From assembly GCA_046263755.1 (NCBI GenBank), contig JBJYZC010000008.1:71267-135266 (forward strand): a stretch of 64,000 bases of DNA, written 5' to 3'. The stretch's first letter is position 1, and each line of letters starts with the position of its first letter. This document shows, piece after piece, positions 43,255 through 52,935 of the stretch. The translations under genes were made by a program, and so were the position numbers. The notes under the pieces were generated by a model. It was not told where the DNA came from. It saw only the letters and a program-made list of their open reading frames with translations, and did not search any database. The stretch is from Lachnocurva sp029100405 (GTDB taxonomy: Bacteria > Bacillota > Clostridia > Lachnospirales > Lachnospiraceae).

Positions 43255-44676
43255 ATGAAGAACACATATCTGGCTGTTGATATTGGCGCATCCAGTGGCC
43301 GCCATATCATTGGCTCAGTAGAAAATCATAAGATCCGGCTTCAGGAGACCTATCGCTTTACCAATGGCGTCCATGAAGTTCATGGACACCTCTGCTGGGA
43401 CATGGATCATCTGAGAGATAGCGTGATTCAGGGCATCAAGGCCTCTGTAGATGCAGGATTTTCTCCTAAGTCTATGGGAATCGATACCTGGGCAGTAGAC
43501 TTTGTCCTATTAGATAAGAATCGTGAGATCCTTGGGGATACTGTTGCTTATCGCGACCAGCGTACCAATGGAATCCGTGACCAGCTGGAGAGGGATGGTA
43601 TCATCACCTTCCGGGAGTGTTATCGTCGAACAGGTATCCAGTATCAGAAGTTCAATACCATCTATCAGTTACTGGCTATGAAAAGAGAGCATCCGGAGTA
43701 TCTGGAGCATGCAAGGTACTTCCTGATGGTTCCGGATTATCTGAACTATATCCTGACCGGAGTCATGATGAATGAGTACACCAATGCTTCCACAACAGGC
43801 TTGGTTAATGCTGAAACGAAGGACTGGGATCTTGAATTGATTCGAAAGATAGGGCTTCCGGAAGAGATCTTTCTCCCAATTCAGATGCCTGGAACCGTTG
43901 TGGGAGAATTGCTTCCTGATATCCAAAAGGAAACCGGTGCAAGTCTTCAGGTGATTTTACCTGCCACCCACGATACCGGTTCCGCATTCTTAGCGGTTCC
44001 AGCCAGAGATGACAACGCGGTCTTCATTTCCTCTGGTACATGGAGTCTCTTAGGTGTGGAGAATCAAAAGGCAATCACCAGTATGGAAAGCTGTCGGGAG
44101 AACTTCACCAATGAGGGCGGATATGAGTACCGCTTCCGTTACCTCAAGAATATCATGGGCTTATGGATGTTCCAGAATGCCAAGAAGGAAATCGATGCCA
44201 AGCTCCCAGAGGGAGAAACTGCTTCCTTTCAGGAACTGCAGGATAAAGCGGATGGATATGACTTAGATGTATTGGTTAATGTGGATGATGATCGCTTCCT
44301 GGCACCAGAGTCCATGCTTTTAGAGGTGCGTAAGGCAAGTCAGGAGCAGGGGGTAGAGCTTCCCCAGGATGATGAGGCGGTGTTAAATGTGATCTTCCGT
44401 TCCTTAGCAGCAGACTATGCGGCCGCAGTGAAGAAGTTAGAGCAGCTTACAGGGAAGACCTATACTGCAGTAAATATTGTAGGTGGCGGCAGCCAGAATA
44501 CCTACCTGAATGCCCTTACCGCCAAGTACACAGGTCTGCCTGTATATGCAGGTCCTACAGAGGGCACAGCGCTGGGGAATCTCATCGTCCAGTTTATCCA
44601 TGATGGAGTATTTCAGGATCTGTCTGAGGCGAGAGCTGCAATTGCTGATAGTTTCGATATCAAAGAGTATTCATAA
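43255..44676 (+). CDS. rhaB: Rhamnulokinase
   Basis: A 473-residue FGGY-family kinase that phosphorylates L-rhamnulose at C1. Features: AVDIGASSGRHIIGS (phosphate loop 1), GHLCWDMDHL, GIDTWAVDFVLLD (catalytic Asp), YRDQRTNG, THDTGSAFLAVPA, ISSGTWSLLGVE and NIVGGGSQNTYLNALTA (adenosine site). Its place after aldolase and isomerase completes the path. It is followed by a convergent AraC gene. Confidence 0.95.
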   Translation: MKNTYLAVDIGASSGRHIIGSVENHKIRLQETYRFTNGVHEVHGHLCWDMDHLRDSVIQGIKASVDAGFSPKSMGIDTWAVDFVLLDKNREILGDTVAYRDQRTNGIRDQLERDGIITFRECYRRTGIQYQKFNTIYQLLAMKREHPEYLEHARYFLMVPDYLNYILTGVMMNEYTNASTTGLVNAETKDWDLELIRKIGLPEEIFLPIQMPGTVVGELLPDIQKETGASLQVILPATHDTGSAFLAVPARDDNAVFISSGTWSLLGVENQKAITSMESCRENFTNEGGYEYRFRYLKNIMGLWMFQNAKKEIDAKLPEGETASFQELQDKADGYDLDVLVNVDDDRFLAPESMLLEVRKASQEQGVELPQDDEAVLNVIFRSLAADYAAAVKKLEQLTGKTYTAVNIVGGGSQNTYLNALTAKYTGLPVYAGPTEGTALGNLIVQFIHDGVFQDLSEARAAIADSFDIKEYS

Positions 44677-44730
44677 ATCGACGAGACGTGATTTGATTAT
44701 AATTTCATGTCAATCACTTACATTTTGTAA

Positions 44731-45942
44731 TTACCCCTTCCGATAATCCCTTGGAGATTCTCCGGTGAATCTAAGGAAGGTGGTAGAAAACTGGCTCTGG
44801 GAGGAGAATCCTAGAGAGGAACTAATAGTCGCCATGGACTTATCGGTAGACTGGAGGAGGCGTTTTGCCTCCTCTATTTTTGTTGTAGAGATATAGTTGG
44901 CGAGAGACATGCCAGTCTCTTTTTTGAAAACCGTGGATAGGTAGCTGCGGCTGAGATAGAGGGCATCGGCTAAGTCACTGGTAGTGATTCGCTCGGTGAT
45001 ATGGTGTCTGACGTAGTTGGTGACACGAAGAACTAGGGCTGATGGGGTATCTCCCAGACGTAGACTCTGAACCTGAGAGGTGAAGTCCATAATCATATGG
45101 AGCTGTAGATTCATAATACGATCTGCTGTCTCAAGAGTCTCACATTTTTTGATATAGAGGTCGCTGAGGGAGAGGGCATCATCGATATGCAGTCCACCAT
45201 TGATGGCGGCTCGCGAGGCGAGAGTGGTAGCGACGATAAAGGTGTTCTTCATCTGTCGGAGCTGATTTGCAGCCAGGATTCCAGGACGAATGGATGGCAC
45301 ATGGGAGATCCAATCCTGCAGTCCTGCCATATCTCCATTCTCGATGAATCCAAGCATGGTTTGTTCTACAGAGTAACTGTTGTGGGTTATCTCTGATGGA
45401 GAGATGAAGTCCCTAGACTCAGACTGGCTCTTAACTGTCTCTGTTTGTATCTCCTCCATGGTCTCATTGACAATCTCCACATCCTTTACGCTGATCTTCT
45501 TCTTAGTCAGGGCGAAGTAGAGAGCGCATAGAATCTGAATAGTTGTGGAGATGGGCAGGCAAACCAGGGATTGAATCTCCTGCTCAAAGGCCTTATGGGC
45601 ATTACCTGTGAGATTAAGGGCGAGGGCTACTTTACGAATCATAGCATGGGAGAGTGGAACTTCACTGGTGGGTCCAATGATTAGAGTTTCATCTCCTACA
45701 TGCAGGAAACCATAATAGAGAAATTCCTCTGTGACATAGTAACCTATTTCCTGTTGCAGTTCTAAGAGGATCTCTCGATGTAGGTCAAGGGGATTGGCCG
45801 AGAAGTGGACAGGAGACATCTGATAGATGACATCTTCCCCTTTTAGATACACTGTCTGCAGTCCTGTGAGATTACCAACGATCTGACACATATAGACCTT
45901 ATCATCCATGCTGACTCTATTCATATTCATATCCTGGTCCAT
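44731..45942 (-). CDS. AraC-family regulator with a large N-terminal sensor
   Basis: A 403-residue regulator. The N-terminal ~290 residues are not a cupin but a GAF/YesN-like region (NGDMAGLQDWISH, TTLASRAAINGGLHIDDALS). The C-terminal HTH pair (about 305-400) has ITTSDLADALYLSRSYLSTV, KETGMSLANYISTTKIEEAK and FTGESPRDYR. Divergent from the GH78 gene, so it probably activates it. It has the same architecture as the regulator at 53895. Confidence 0.88.
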   Translation of the reverse strand: MDQDMNMNRVSMDDKVYMCQIVGNLTGLQTVYLKGEDVIYQMSPVHFSANPLDLHREILLELQQEIGYYVTEEFLYYGFLHVGDETLIIGPTSEVPLSHAMIRKVALALNLTGNAHKAFEQEIQSLVCLPISTTIQILCALYFALTKKKISVKDVEIVNETMEEIQTETVKSQSESRDFISPSEITHNSYSVEQTMLGFIENGDMAGLQDWISHVPSIRPGILAANQLRQMKNTFIVATTLASRAAINGGLHIDDALSLSDLYIKKCETLETADRIMNLQLHMIMDFTSQVQSLRLGDTPSALVLRVTNYVRHHITERITTSDLADALYLSRSYLSTVFKKETGMSLANYISTTKIEEAKRLLQSTDKSMATISSSLGFSSQSQFSTTFLRFTGESPRDYRKG

Positions 45943-45975
45943 CCTACCTTATGCTCTGTATTGTCTACTCATATC

Positions 45976-46027
45976 ATAACAAATCAGATGTAAATTACAT
46001 AACAAATCTATAAAAATAATAACAAAT
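45976..46027. promoter_or_regulatory. Three direct ATAACAAAT repeats, candidate AraC sites
   Basis: ATAACAAAT occurs at 45976-45984, 45999-46007 and 46019-46027, about two helical turns apart, in the divergent gap between the regulator and GH78. Confidence 0.6.
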
Positions 46028-46092
46028 ACATAAGAGTAATCCTTGGAAACTTGGTACATTACAATCAGATATTTTCTAAGAAGGAGGAGCGT

Positions 46093-48795
46093 ATGAAAGC
46101 AATTCGATTACGGACAGAGTATCTGGTGAATCCAGTTGGTATCAGTATTCAGAAGCCACGACTCATGTGGAATTGTGCGAATGGTGATAAACAGGATGCA
46201 TATCAGATTCAGTGTTTTTCTATAGATTATCAGAGGCAGGAGATTCGTGGGGGAATGCCGACAGATGAGAGCATCCAGGAGGACCTCTATGATGAGTCCG
46301 ATCTCCTCTGGGATAGTGGACGTGTGGAGTCACAGGCTATGCAGGCTGTATTCCCACTGGAACTAGAAAGCCGTCAGGAGATTCATTGGCGAATTCGTCT
46401 CTGGGGAGACAGCAGTGAGACAGCAGGACCATGGGCAGAGGCCAGCTTCGAGATGAGTCTCCTAGAGGCCTCGGACTTCACAGCCCAGTGGATTACTGGT
46501 GACTACCATGTGAGGAAAAAAGAGCGTTATCCAGTGGATTGCTTCCGTAAGGAGATTACCCTGCAGGGACAGGTGCAGAAGGCACGTCTCTATATCACCG
46601 CCTGCGGTCTCTATGAGGCCTGCTTAGATGGAGAGAGAATCGGAGACATGGTGATGGCCCCAGGCTATACCGACTATACCAAGCGTGTACAGCTCCAGAC
46701 ATATGATGTGACAGATTTCCTGAAAGAGGAACGTTCTCATGAAGGGAATGAGGACAGGGAGAAAAACCGCCCTAAGAACCCGTCTGATGCCCAGAATACA
46801 AAAATTTCCCACACAGTAACCGTCGAACTGGCAGATGGCTGGTACAGAGGCTCCTGCGGAGCATGGGGACTGAAGAATCAGTATGGCAAAGAGACCAAAC
46901 TCTATGCTCAGCTAGAAGTGACCTATTCTGATGGTAGTAGAGAGGTCATCAACACAGACTCATCCTGGGAATGGTCCAATGATGGCCCAATTCGCCTGGC
47001 GGACAATAAGGATGGAGAGATTGTAGATGGTTGTATGACTCCAAGCTACCAAGGTTATGCCAAGGTGACGCATCATCCTGTGATTCCAACTGCCTCGAAT
47101 AATGTGGCTGTGAAGCAGCAGGAGAGATTCCGTCCTGCGATTCTCCATACGCCAAATGGAGAGACTGTATTGGATTTTGGTCAGAATATAGCAGGCATTA
47201 TTTCCTTTACAGTATCCGCCCATTATGGTCAGAAGATGGAGTTTTTATGCGGAGAGATGCTGGATCAGGATGGGAATTTTACTCAGGAAAATATCCAGTT
47301 AAAGAGAAAGGGTATCGTCACTCCTCTTCAGAAAATCCAATACATTTGTCATGAGGGACAGAATCATTATGAGACAAAGTTTGCCTTCTTCGGATTCCAA
47401 TATGCCTTGTACAGAGGAGATGTAGAACTCCAACCAGAGGATGTGGAAGCTGTAGCAGTCTATTCCGATATGGAGCAGACGGGATTTTTTACCAGCTCCC
47501 ATCCATTACTGAATCAGTTTGTGGATGCAACCATCTGGTCTGCGAAGGGCAATCACCTGGATATCCCAACGGACTGTCCTACCAGAGAGCGCCATGGATG
47601 GACTGGAGATGCGCAGATCTTCTTTGAGACAGCCAGTATCCTCTTTGATTTTGCACCATTTGCTAGAAAGTACCTGCAGGACGTATTCGACTGGCAGAAG
47701 CCCAATGGTAAGTTGCCCCATATCGTCCCAGAGGGTGGCGCAGACTTCTATATGGCCTCTATGAATGGCTCCGTAGGCTGGGCAGACATCGGCATTCTGA
47801 TACCTTATCGCTATGCAAAGATCTTCGGGGATTCCACGATTCTAGAGCGCTACTACGATGGGATGGCTCGCTATGCCAGATTCATGGAGTCTCGCTGTGG
47901 GAAGCGGATGCCAATTTTCGCTGAGCACATCAAATTATCCAAGAAGGCACAGAGATATCTGGTGAATACAGGTCAGAGCTACGGCGAATGGGCCGAGCCA
48001 GAGGATGTATGTAAGTTCCGCTGGCAAGACTTCGTTGCGCCTCATCCGGAGGTGTCCACCGCCTACACCGCGTATGTACTTAGTCTCATGGCAGAGATTT
48101 CAGAGGAGCTTGGACATGAAGCAGATGCCAGGGAGTTCCGGGAGACCTCAGCAGGTTGTCGTATGGCTTATCAGGAATTAGTTGAAACCAAAGAATACAC
48201 ACTGGATACAGATCGACAGGCCAGATTGGTGCGTGGTCTATATTTCCATCTCCTAAGCGGTAAGCAGGCGGAATATAGCAGAAAGCGTCTGATCCAGGCC
48301 CTGGAGAACTATGGATGGCGCCTGGGTACAGGATTCCTATCTACACCACTGATTCTATATGTACTGCAGGATATCGATATCGAGGCTGCCTATAAGCTCC
48401 TCTTCAATGAGGAGATCCCAGGCTGGTTATCCATGCCGAAAAATGGAGCCACCACGATCTGGGAGAACTGGAATGGTCCATACAATACCCAGGGCGCAGG
48501 CCTTGGTTCTCTGAATCACTATTCCAAGGGTGCTGTCTGTCAGTGGCTCTTCGAATCCATGTGTGGCATCCAGGTAGATGGTGAGAATCACTTTACCATT
48601 GCACCTCATCCAGGTGGTGGCATGGAACATGCCCAGGCACGCTACAGAAGTGTCTATGGTGAAGTGTCCAGTGGCTGGAAACAGATGGATACAGGATATA
48701 CATATCAGATTACCATTCCGGCAAACTGTACAGCCACAGTTATCCTGCCAGGTAGAGATCCTAGAGTCTATGGCCCAGGTAGTTATGTTCGATAA
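46093..48795 (+). CDS. GH78 alpha-L-rhamnosidase
   Basis: A 900-residue inverting rhamnosidase without signal peptide. Domain order: fibronectin-like N-domain, N-terminal jelly-roll (about 140-320, ARLYITACGLYEACLDGERI, VELADGWYRGSCG), a concanavalin-like domain (about 350-480, TVLDFGQNIAGI), the (alpha/alpha)6 barrel (about 500-800) with catalytic DCPTRERHGWTGD, GWADIGILIPYR and GATTIWENWNG, and a C-terminal beta domain. ATG 46093 follows AAGGAGGAG. A charged insert near residues 215-235 (RSHEGNEDREKNRPKNPSD) is unusual. It releases rhamnose from small glycosides in the cytoplasm. Confidence 0.94.
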   Translation: MKAIRLRTEYLVNPVGISIQKPRLMWNCANGDKQDAYQIQCFSIDYQRQEIRGGMPTDESIQEDLYDESDLLWDSGRVESQAMQAVFPLELESRQEIHWRIRLWGDSSETAGPWAEASFEMSLLEASDFTAQWITGDYHVRKKERYPVDCFRKEITLQGQVQKARLYITACGLYEACLDGERIGDMVMAPGYTDYTKRVQLQTYDVTDFLKEERSHEGNEDREKNRPKNPSDAQNTKISHTVTVELADGWYRGSCGAWGLKNQYGKETKLYAQLEVTYSDGSREVINTDSSWEWSNDGPIRLADNKDGEIVDGCMTPSYQGYAKVTHHPVIPTASNNVAVKQQERFRPAILHTPNGETVLDFGQNIAGIISFTVSAHYGQKMEFLCGEMLDQDGNFTQENIQLKRKGIVTPLQKIQYICHEGQNHYETKFAFFGFQYALYRGDVELQPEDVEAVAVYSDMEQTGFFTSSHPLLNQFVDATIWSAKGNHLDIPTDCPTRERHGWTGDAQIFFETASILFDFAPFARKYLQDVFDWQKPNGKLPHIVPEGGADFYMASMNGSVGWADIGILIPYRYAKIFGDSTILERYYDGMARYARFMESRCGKRMPIFAEHIKLSKKAQRYLVNTGQSYGEWAEPEDVCKFRWQDFVAPHPEVSTAYTAYVLSLMAEISEELGHEADAREFRETSAGCRMAYQELVETKEYTLDTDRQARLVRGLYFHLLSGKQAEYSRKRLIQALENYGWRLGTGFLSTPLILYVLQDIDIEAAYKLLFNEEIPGWLSMPKNGATTIWENWNGPYNTQGAGLGSLNHYSKGAVCQWLFESMCGIQVDGENHFTIAPHPGGGMEHAQARYRSVYGEVSSGWKQMDTGYTYQITIPANCTATVILPGRDPRVYGPGSYVR

Positions 48796-49014
48796 ATGTA
48801 AATCATCCTGATGACTGGTGGATAAATCTAGTGTCCAACCCATCGTAAAGTTGAGAACAATCAAAAATTTTGATTACAAGAATAGAAAATTAGGCAGTAT
48901 GAAAAGAAGAGAGACAAGGAATGTGTCTAATTTGAATATAGGATGGGAATAAAAACCAGTAGGGAGAAACTGGTTCGTAAGTATAGAGCAACATTATGTT
49001 GCATGGAGGTTTTT

Positions 49015-50439
49015 ATGAGGTTGCCAAATAGTATGGTGAAATCTAAGGAAGTGACCCAGGCCGAACGATGGCTGGGTTACCTGCTTGGGCCTGCAGGTGC
49101 CCTGCTTCTTAATGCAGTACTTGCAACTTACTTGAATGTCTATTATACGGATGTACTGAAGCTGACAACCATTGGCGGTGGTGCATTCTTAGCTATTTTT
49201 CCAATTGTATCGAAGGTGTTCGATGCCATTACCAATGTGGTCATGGGATATATCATTGATCGCACCAAGTCCAAACAGGGAAAGGCACGTCCGTGGCTAT
49301 TCCTATCTGCTTTTCTGGTGCCATTCTCTGGTCTGCTTTTATTTGTAGTGCCGAGAAGTAACTGTATTGTACAGATGATTTGGGTGGTATTCTCTTACAA
49401 TCTCTTTTACTCCATTGCTTATACCATCTATAACATGAGCCACAATCTCATGGTGCCATTATCTACTAGAGATACTACAGCAAGAGGTGGCTTATCTGTA
49501 TTCAACCAGATTACCACCATTATGATGAGCGGTATCTTAGTGGCACTGGTATTCCCAATGCTGATTATGCCAATGGTTGGCGTAGATCCTCATAAGTGGC
49601 TGACATTAATGGGTATTCTCTCGATCCTGGCGTTTCCTTTGACTCTGATGGAGTACTTTTTCACAAAGGAGAGAGTCACAGAGGAGATTGGTAATCAGCA
49701 GGAGACCATGTCTCTGCGAGAGCAGATGAAGATCGTCTTTACAGACAAGTATATGGTCCTTGTCTACATTTACTTCCTGATCTATACCATTGGATCATCC
49801 ATGAAGAATCTGGGGCTGGTCTACTTCTGTAACTATGTGCTTGGTACCTATAATGATGGCTCCACACAGACTATGGTATCAGTAATCGGCGGTATCCCAA
49901 TGGGACTGGGAATCTTCTTGGTATGGCCAATTGCTAAGCGAATCGGCAAGCGTAATATCACAATGTTTGGATTTATTATCTATGCTCTGGGAAGTTTCAT
50001 CTGCTGTATGAACCCAACCAATATGACAGTTGTTCTGGTGGGACAGTTTATTAAGAATATCGGTGGTCTCCCAAGTGCATATGTTTTCATGGCTCTTTTC
50101 GCAGATTGTCTGGATCATATCGAGTGGAAGTCGAAGGTCCGTGTGGATGGTGCGGCTATGAGTATCTATAATATCATCGCCGTATCTACCGTGGGTATGT
50201 CTACAGGACTCTTCAATCTGATTCTGTCTAAGACAGGTTATATCGCACCGAAGATCAATGAACTGGGACAGACCATTGCTGCAAAACAGCCAGAGTCCGT
50301 ACTGCAGGCCATTACCTTTAGCTTTGTCGGTCTAGAGGCCATCACAGGTATTGTGCTGGCGGTGATCCTATTCTTTGTAAATGTTGAGAAGAATATCGAT
50401 AAGGAGCAGGCTGAGATTAAGGCGAGACATGAGGGATAA
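49015..50439 (+). CDS. GPH-type (glycoside-pentoside-hexuronide:cation) sugar symporter
   Basis: A 474-residue MFS-like carrier with twelve helices. Family features: AERWLGYLLGPAGALLLNA, SKVFDAITNVVMGYIIDRTK with GKARPWLF (cytoplasmic loop), and an 11th-helix region IEWKSKVRVDGAAMSIYN (GPH motif). It takes up glycosides with Na+ or H+. ATG 49015 is preceded by GGAGG at 49005; an in-frame upstream ATG at 48943 has no site. The location between GH78 and GH3 suggests a rhamnosyl glycoside substrate. Gap 48796-49014 has a small AATCAAAA/TTTTGATT repeat (48859-48875) and nothing else. Confidence 0.92.
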   Translation: MRLPNSMVKSKEVTQAERWLGYLLGPAGALLLNAVLATYLNVYYTDVLKLTTIGGGAFLAIFPIVSKVFDAITNVVMGYIIDRTKSKQGKARPWLFLSAFLVPFSGLLLFVVPRSNCIVQMIWVVFSYNLFYSIAYTIYNMSHNLMVPLSTRDTTARGGLSVFNQITTIMMSGILVALVFPMLIMPMVGVDPHKWLTLMGILSILAFPLTLMEYFFTKERVTEEIGNQQETMSLREQMKIVFTDKYMVLVYIYFLIYTIGSSMKNLGLVYFCNYVLGTYNDGSTQTMVSVIGGIPMGLGIFLVWPIAKRIGKRNITMFGFIIYALGSFICCMNPTNMTVVLVGQFIKNIGGLPSAYVFMALFADCLDHIEWKSKVRVDGAAMSIYNIIAVSTVGMSTGLFNLILSKTGYIAPKINELGQTIAAKQPESVLQAITFSFVGLEAITGIVLAVILFFVNVEKNIDKEQAEIKARHEG

Positions 50440-50497
50440 TGATGGATATTGGCAAGGAACAAGCCGAAATCAAGGCATGATATAAGGAGTAATGATG
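50401..50497 (+). repeat. Duplicated 3' end of the symporter gene
   Basis: The last codons and following bases (50401-50444, encoding KEQAEIKARHEG and TAATGATG) recur at 50454-50497 with about 75 percent identity (KEQAEIKA). The second copy carries the RBS and start of the GH3 gene. Confidence 0.75.
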
Positions 50498-52744
50498 AAT
50501 ATAGAAGAGTTAATTAGGAAAATGACAGTTGAGGAGAAGGTGGCCCTGGTTTCAGGGACAGACTTCTTCTACACCAATCCGATTCCGCGACTTGGCATCC
50601 CAAGTCTCTGCATGTCAGATGGCCCTCACGGACTGAGAAAGCAAATCGGAGAGGGTGACAATGGAATCAGCCAGTCGGAGCCGGCAACGGCTTTTCCGAC
50701 AGCTGCAACCGTGGCTACCAGCTGGAATCCTGAGAATGCTCGCCGGCTGGGGGAGGCTATCGGCGAGGAGTGTAAGTACTATGATGTACATACCATTTTA
50801 GGACCTGGAATTAATATCAAGAGGAATCCACTCTGCGGACGTAATTTCGAATACTATAGCGAGGATCCTCTGCTGGCGGGTGTCATGGGAACTGCAGAGG
50901 TAGAGGGGGTGCAGAGCACAGGGGTCGGTGTATCCCTCAAGCATTTTGCACTGAATAATTCTGAGAACTACCGATTCTTAGGAAATTCTGTGGCCAGTGA
51001 GAATACCATTCGTAATCTCTATCTGAAGCCATTTGAATATGTGGTGAAGCACGGGAAACCGGCAACAGTGATGTGCGCCTATAACCAGATCAATGGAACC
51101 TACTGCTCGGAGAATAAGTGGCTCTTAACAGATGTGCTTCGTGATGAGTGGGGCTTCGATGGTGTGGTGATGTCCGACTGGGGTGCTGTCCGTGATCGAG
51201 TGGAGGCACTGAAGGCTGGCATGGACTTAGAGATGCCAGGAGATACCGCCATTTGTCGCCGCAGATTATTGGATGCCCTGGCAGAGGGAAGTCTGTCAGA
51301 GGAAGTGCTGGATCAGTCCTGCCTCCGGATCCTGAAGTGGATCAATACCTATGTGCCACAGGCTGGCAGTGCGAATCAGGAACAAGCAGGTAGCACGAAC
51401 CAGATGGATGCTGCTAGGTCGGTATCGACTTCCGCAGAAAGGAAGACCGCACCCGACTGGACAGCTCATCATAAACTAGTCGCAGACATCGCTGCTGATT
51501 CAGCGGTTCTCCTGGAAAATGACGGTGTGCTGCCGTTGTCGGCTGAGACACCAGTGTATGTGGACGGTTTATTTTTCCATAATATGCGCTATCAGGGAGC
51601 AGGAAGCTCCATGATCCACCCCACTCAGGTGACCAGCCCTGAGGATGCTTTCCGTCAACATGGAGTGAAGATGGTTGCGCTAGAGGAGAGTCAAGTTGCT
51701 CTGGCCTTCATCGGACTGACAGATGACTATGAGTCGGAGGGTAGCGATCGCGAGCATATGAGACTGCCAGAGGAGCATATCGAACTGGTAGAGCGGCTGA
51801 TTGCTAGCGGGAAAAAGGTTGTAGTTGTATTATTCGGCGGAGCACCTGTGGAGCTGCCATTTGCAGATCGGGTGAGCGCCATTCTAAATATGTATCTTCC
51901 AGGGCAGAATGGGGGAGAAGCGGTCTATCGTCTGCTCTATGGCGAGGTCAATCCATCGGGTAAGCTGGCTGAGACCTGGCCGATGCACTACGAGGATGTG
52001 CCTGGGCATGAGGAATTCGGAAAGCACAGGGTAGAGGTATACCGTGAGGGCTGTGAGGTAGGATATCGCTATTATAATAAGCATAAGATTCCGGTTCGTT
52101 ATCCATTTGGATATGGGCTGAGCTATAGCAGATTCCAGGAGAGTGACTGGGAGCTTGTGATTGGTGATGCAGTTACCTACCAGAATACAGTCGCACACCA
52201 AGATGTAGTTACCTACAAGAAGACTGTGACGAATGTGGGAGACAGGGCAGGTGCTCAGGTTGTAATGCTCTATCTGGATGGAGAACTGGCTGGTTTCAAT
52301 AAAGTGTACTTAGAAGCCGGCGAGACGAAGACTGTGTATGTTACGGTGGAGAAGGAAGAGCGGCAGCAGTATTCCGATGAATATACCATTCCAGCTGATG
52401 AGCCAAGTTTCCCTGTAAACTTGGAGTCTCGTTTCACAGACCTAAAACAGAGCTTTATGGGTCGAATCCTATTCAATGCAGTGCTATCTGTAGCAGACAA
52501 ACAGGCTAAGGAAGCGGAGAAGATGCCTGAGGGTCCAGAGCGAGATAATAAGGCTAAGGGAGCACAATTCCTAAGACGAATCCTGGAGAGTAACTCTCCT
52601 AGATCCATGTCTATGACAGCAGGAAAGTCCTTCCCCTATAACTTCGCGGAGGGATTCGTAGAACTCACCAATGGCCATCTGATTCGAGGAGCAGCTTGCT
52701 TCTTCAAGAAGATTAAGGTCCCAAAATTGCCCAAGGAGGAGTAG
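50495..52744 (+). CDS. GH3 beta-glycosidase (canonical domain order)
   Basis: A 749-residue cytoplasmic enzyme. The TIM-barrel domain is first (CMSDGPHGLRKQ, PGINIKRNPLCGRNFEYYSE, SLKHFALNNSE), nucleophile D228 in GVVMSDWGA, then the alpha/beta sandwich (about 325-500, DSAVLLENDGVLPLS, EGSDREHMRLPEEH) and a FN3-like domain, with GYGLSYSRF. A Gln/Asn/Ser-rich stutter (AGSANQEQAGSTNQ, about 287-300) links the first two. Start at ATG 50495 (AAGGAG five bases upstream). It would cut the sugar exposed after GH78 action, such as the glucose of a rutinoside; substrate not shown. Confidence 0.93.
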   Translation: MNIEELIRKMTVEEKVALVSGTDFFYTNPIPRLGIPSLCMSDGPHGLRKQIGEGDNGISQSEPATAFPTAATVATSWNPENARRLGEAIGEECKYYDVHTILGPGINIKRNPLCGRNFEYYSEDPLLAGVMGTAEVEGVQSTGVGVSLKHFALNNSENYRFLGNSVASENTIRNLYLKPFEYVVKHGKPATVMCAYNQINGTYCSENKWLLTDVLRDEWGFDGVVMSDWGAVRDRVEALKAGMDLEMPGDTAICRRRLLDALAEGSLSEEVLDQSCLRILKWINTYVPQAGSANQEQAGSTNQMDAARSVSTSAERKTAPDWTAHHKLVADIAADSAVLLENDGVLPLSAETPVYVDGLFFHNMRYQGAGSSMIHPTQVTSPEDAFRQHGVKMVALEESQVALAFIGLTDDYESEGSDREHMRLPEEHIELVERLIASGKKVVVVLFGGAPVELPFADRVSAILNMYLPGQNGGEAVYRLLYGEVNPSGKLAETWPMHYEDVPGHEEFGKHRVEVYREGCEVGYRYYNKHKIPVRYPFGYGLSYSRFQESDWELVIGDAVTYQNTVAHQDVVTYKKTVTNVGDRAGAQVVMLYLDGELAGFNKVYLEAGETKTVYVTVEKEERQQYSDEYTIPADEPSFPVNLESRFTDLKQSFMGRILFNAVLSVADKQAKEAEKMPEGPERDNKAKGAQFLRRILESNSPRSMSMTAGKSFPYNFAEGFVELTNGHLIRGAACFFKKIKVPKLPKEE

Positions 52745-52805
52745 GAAATTGGGAGTTCTTATAGCTAAAATTTGATGAGTTGTAAAAGCCTTCTTTACTG
52801 GCCAT

Positions 52806-52861
52806 GAACCTACCTCCAATTGTTAGACCAAAATTCTAACGATTGGGAGGTCGGTTTTTGT
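52806..52861 (+). terminator. Terminator of rhamnoside locus 1
   Basis: ACCTCCAATTGTTAGA (52812-52827) pairs with TCTAACGATTGGGAGGT (52835-52851) almost perfectly around a 7-base loop, followed by CGGTTTTTG. Confidence 0.85.
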
Positions 52862-52935
52862 GGCAAAATACAGATATGAATTCAAGAAAAAGTTGCTCTA
52901 ATAATCTTGCAGATGTATGAAAAGGGATTTCAATT

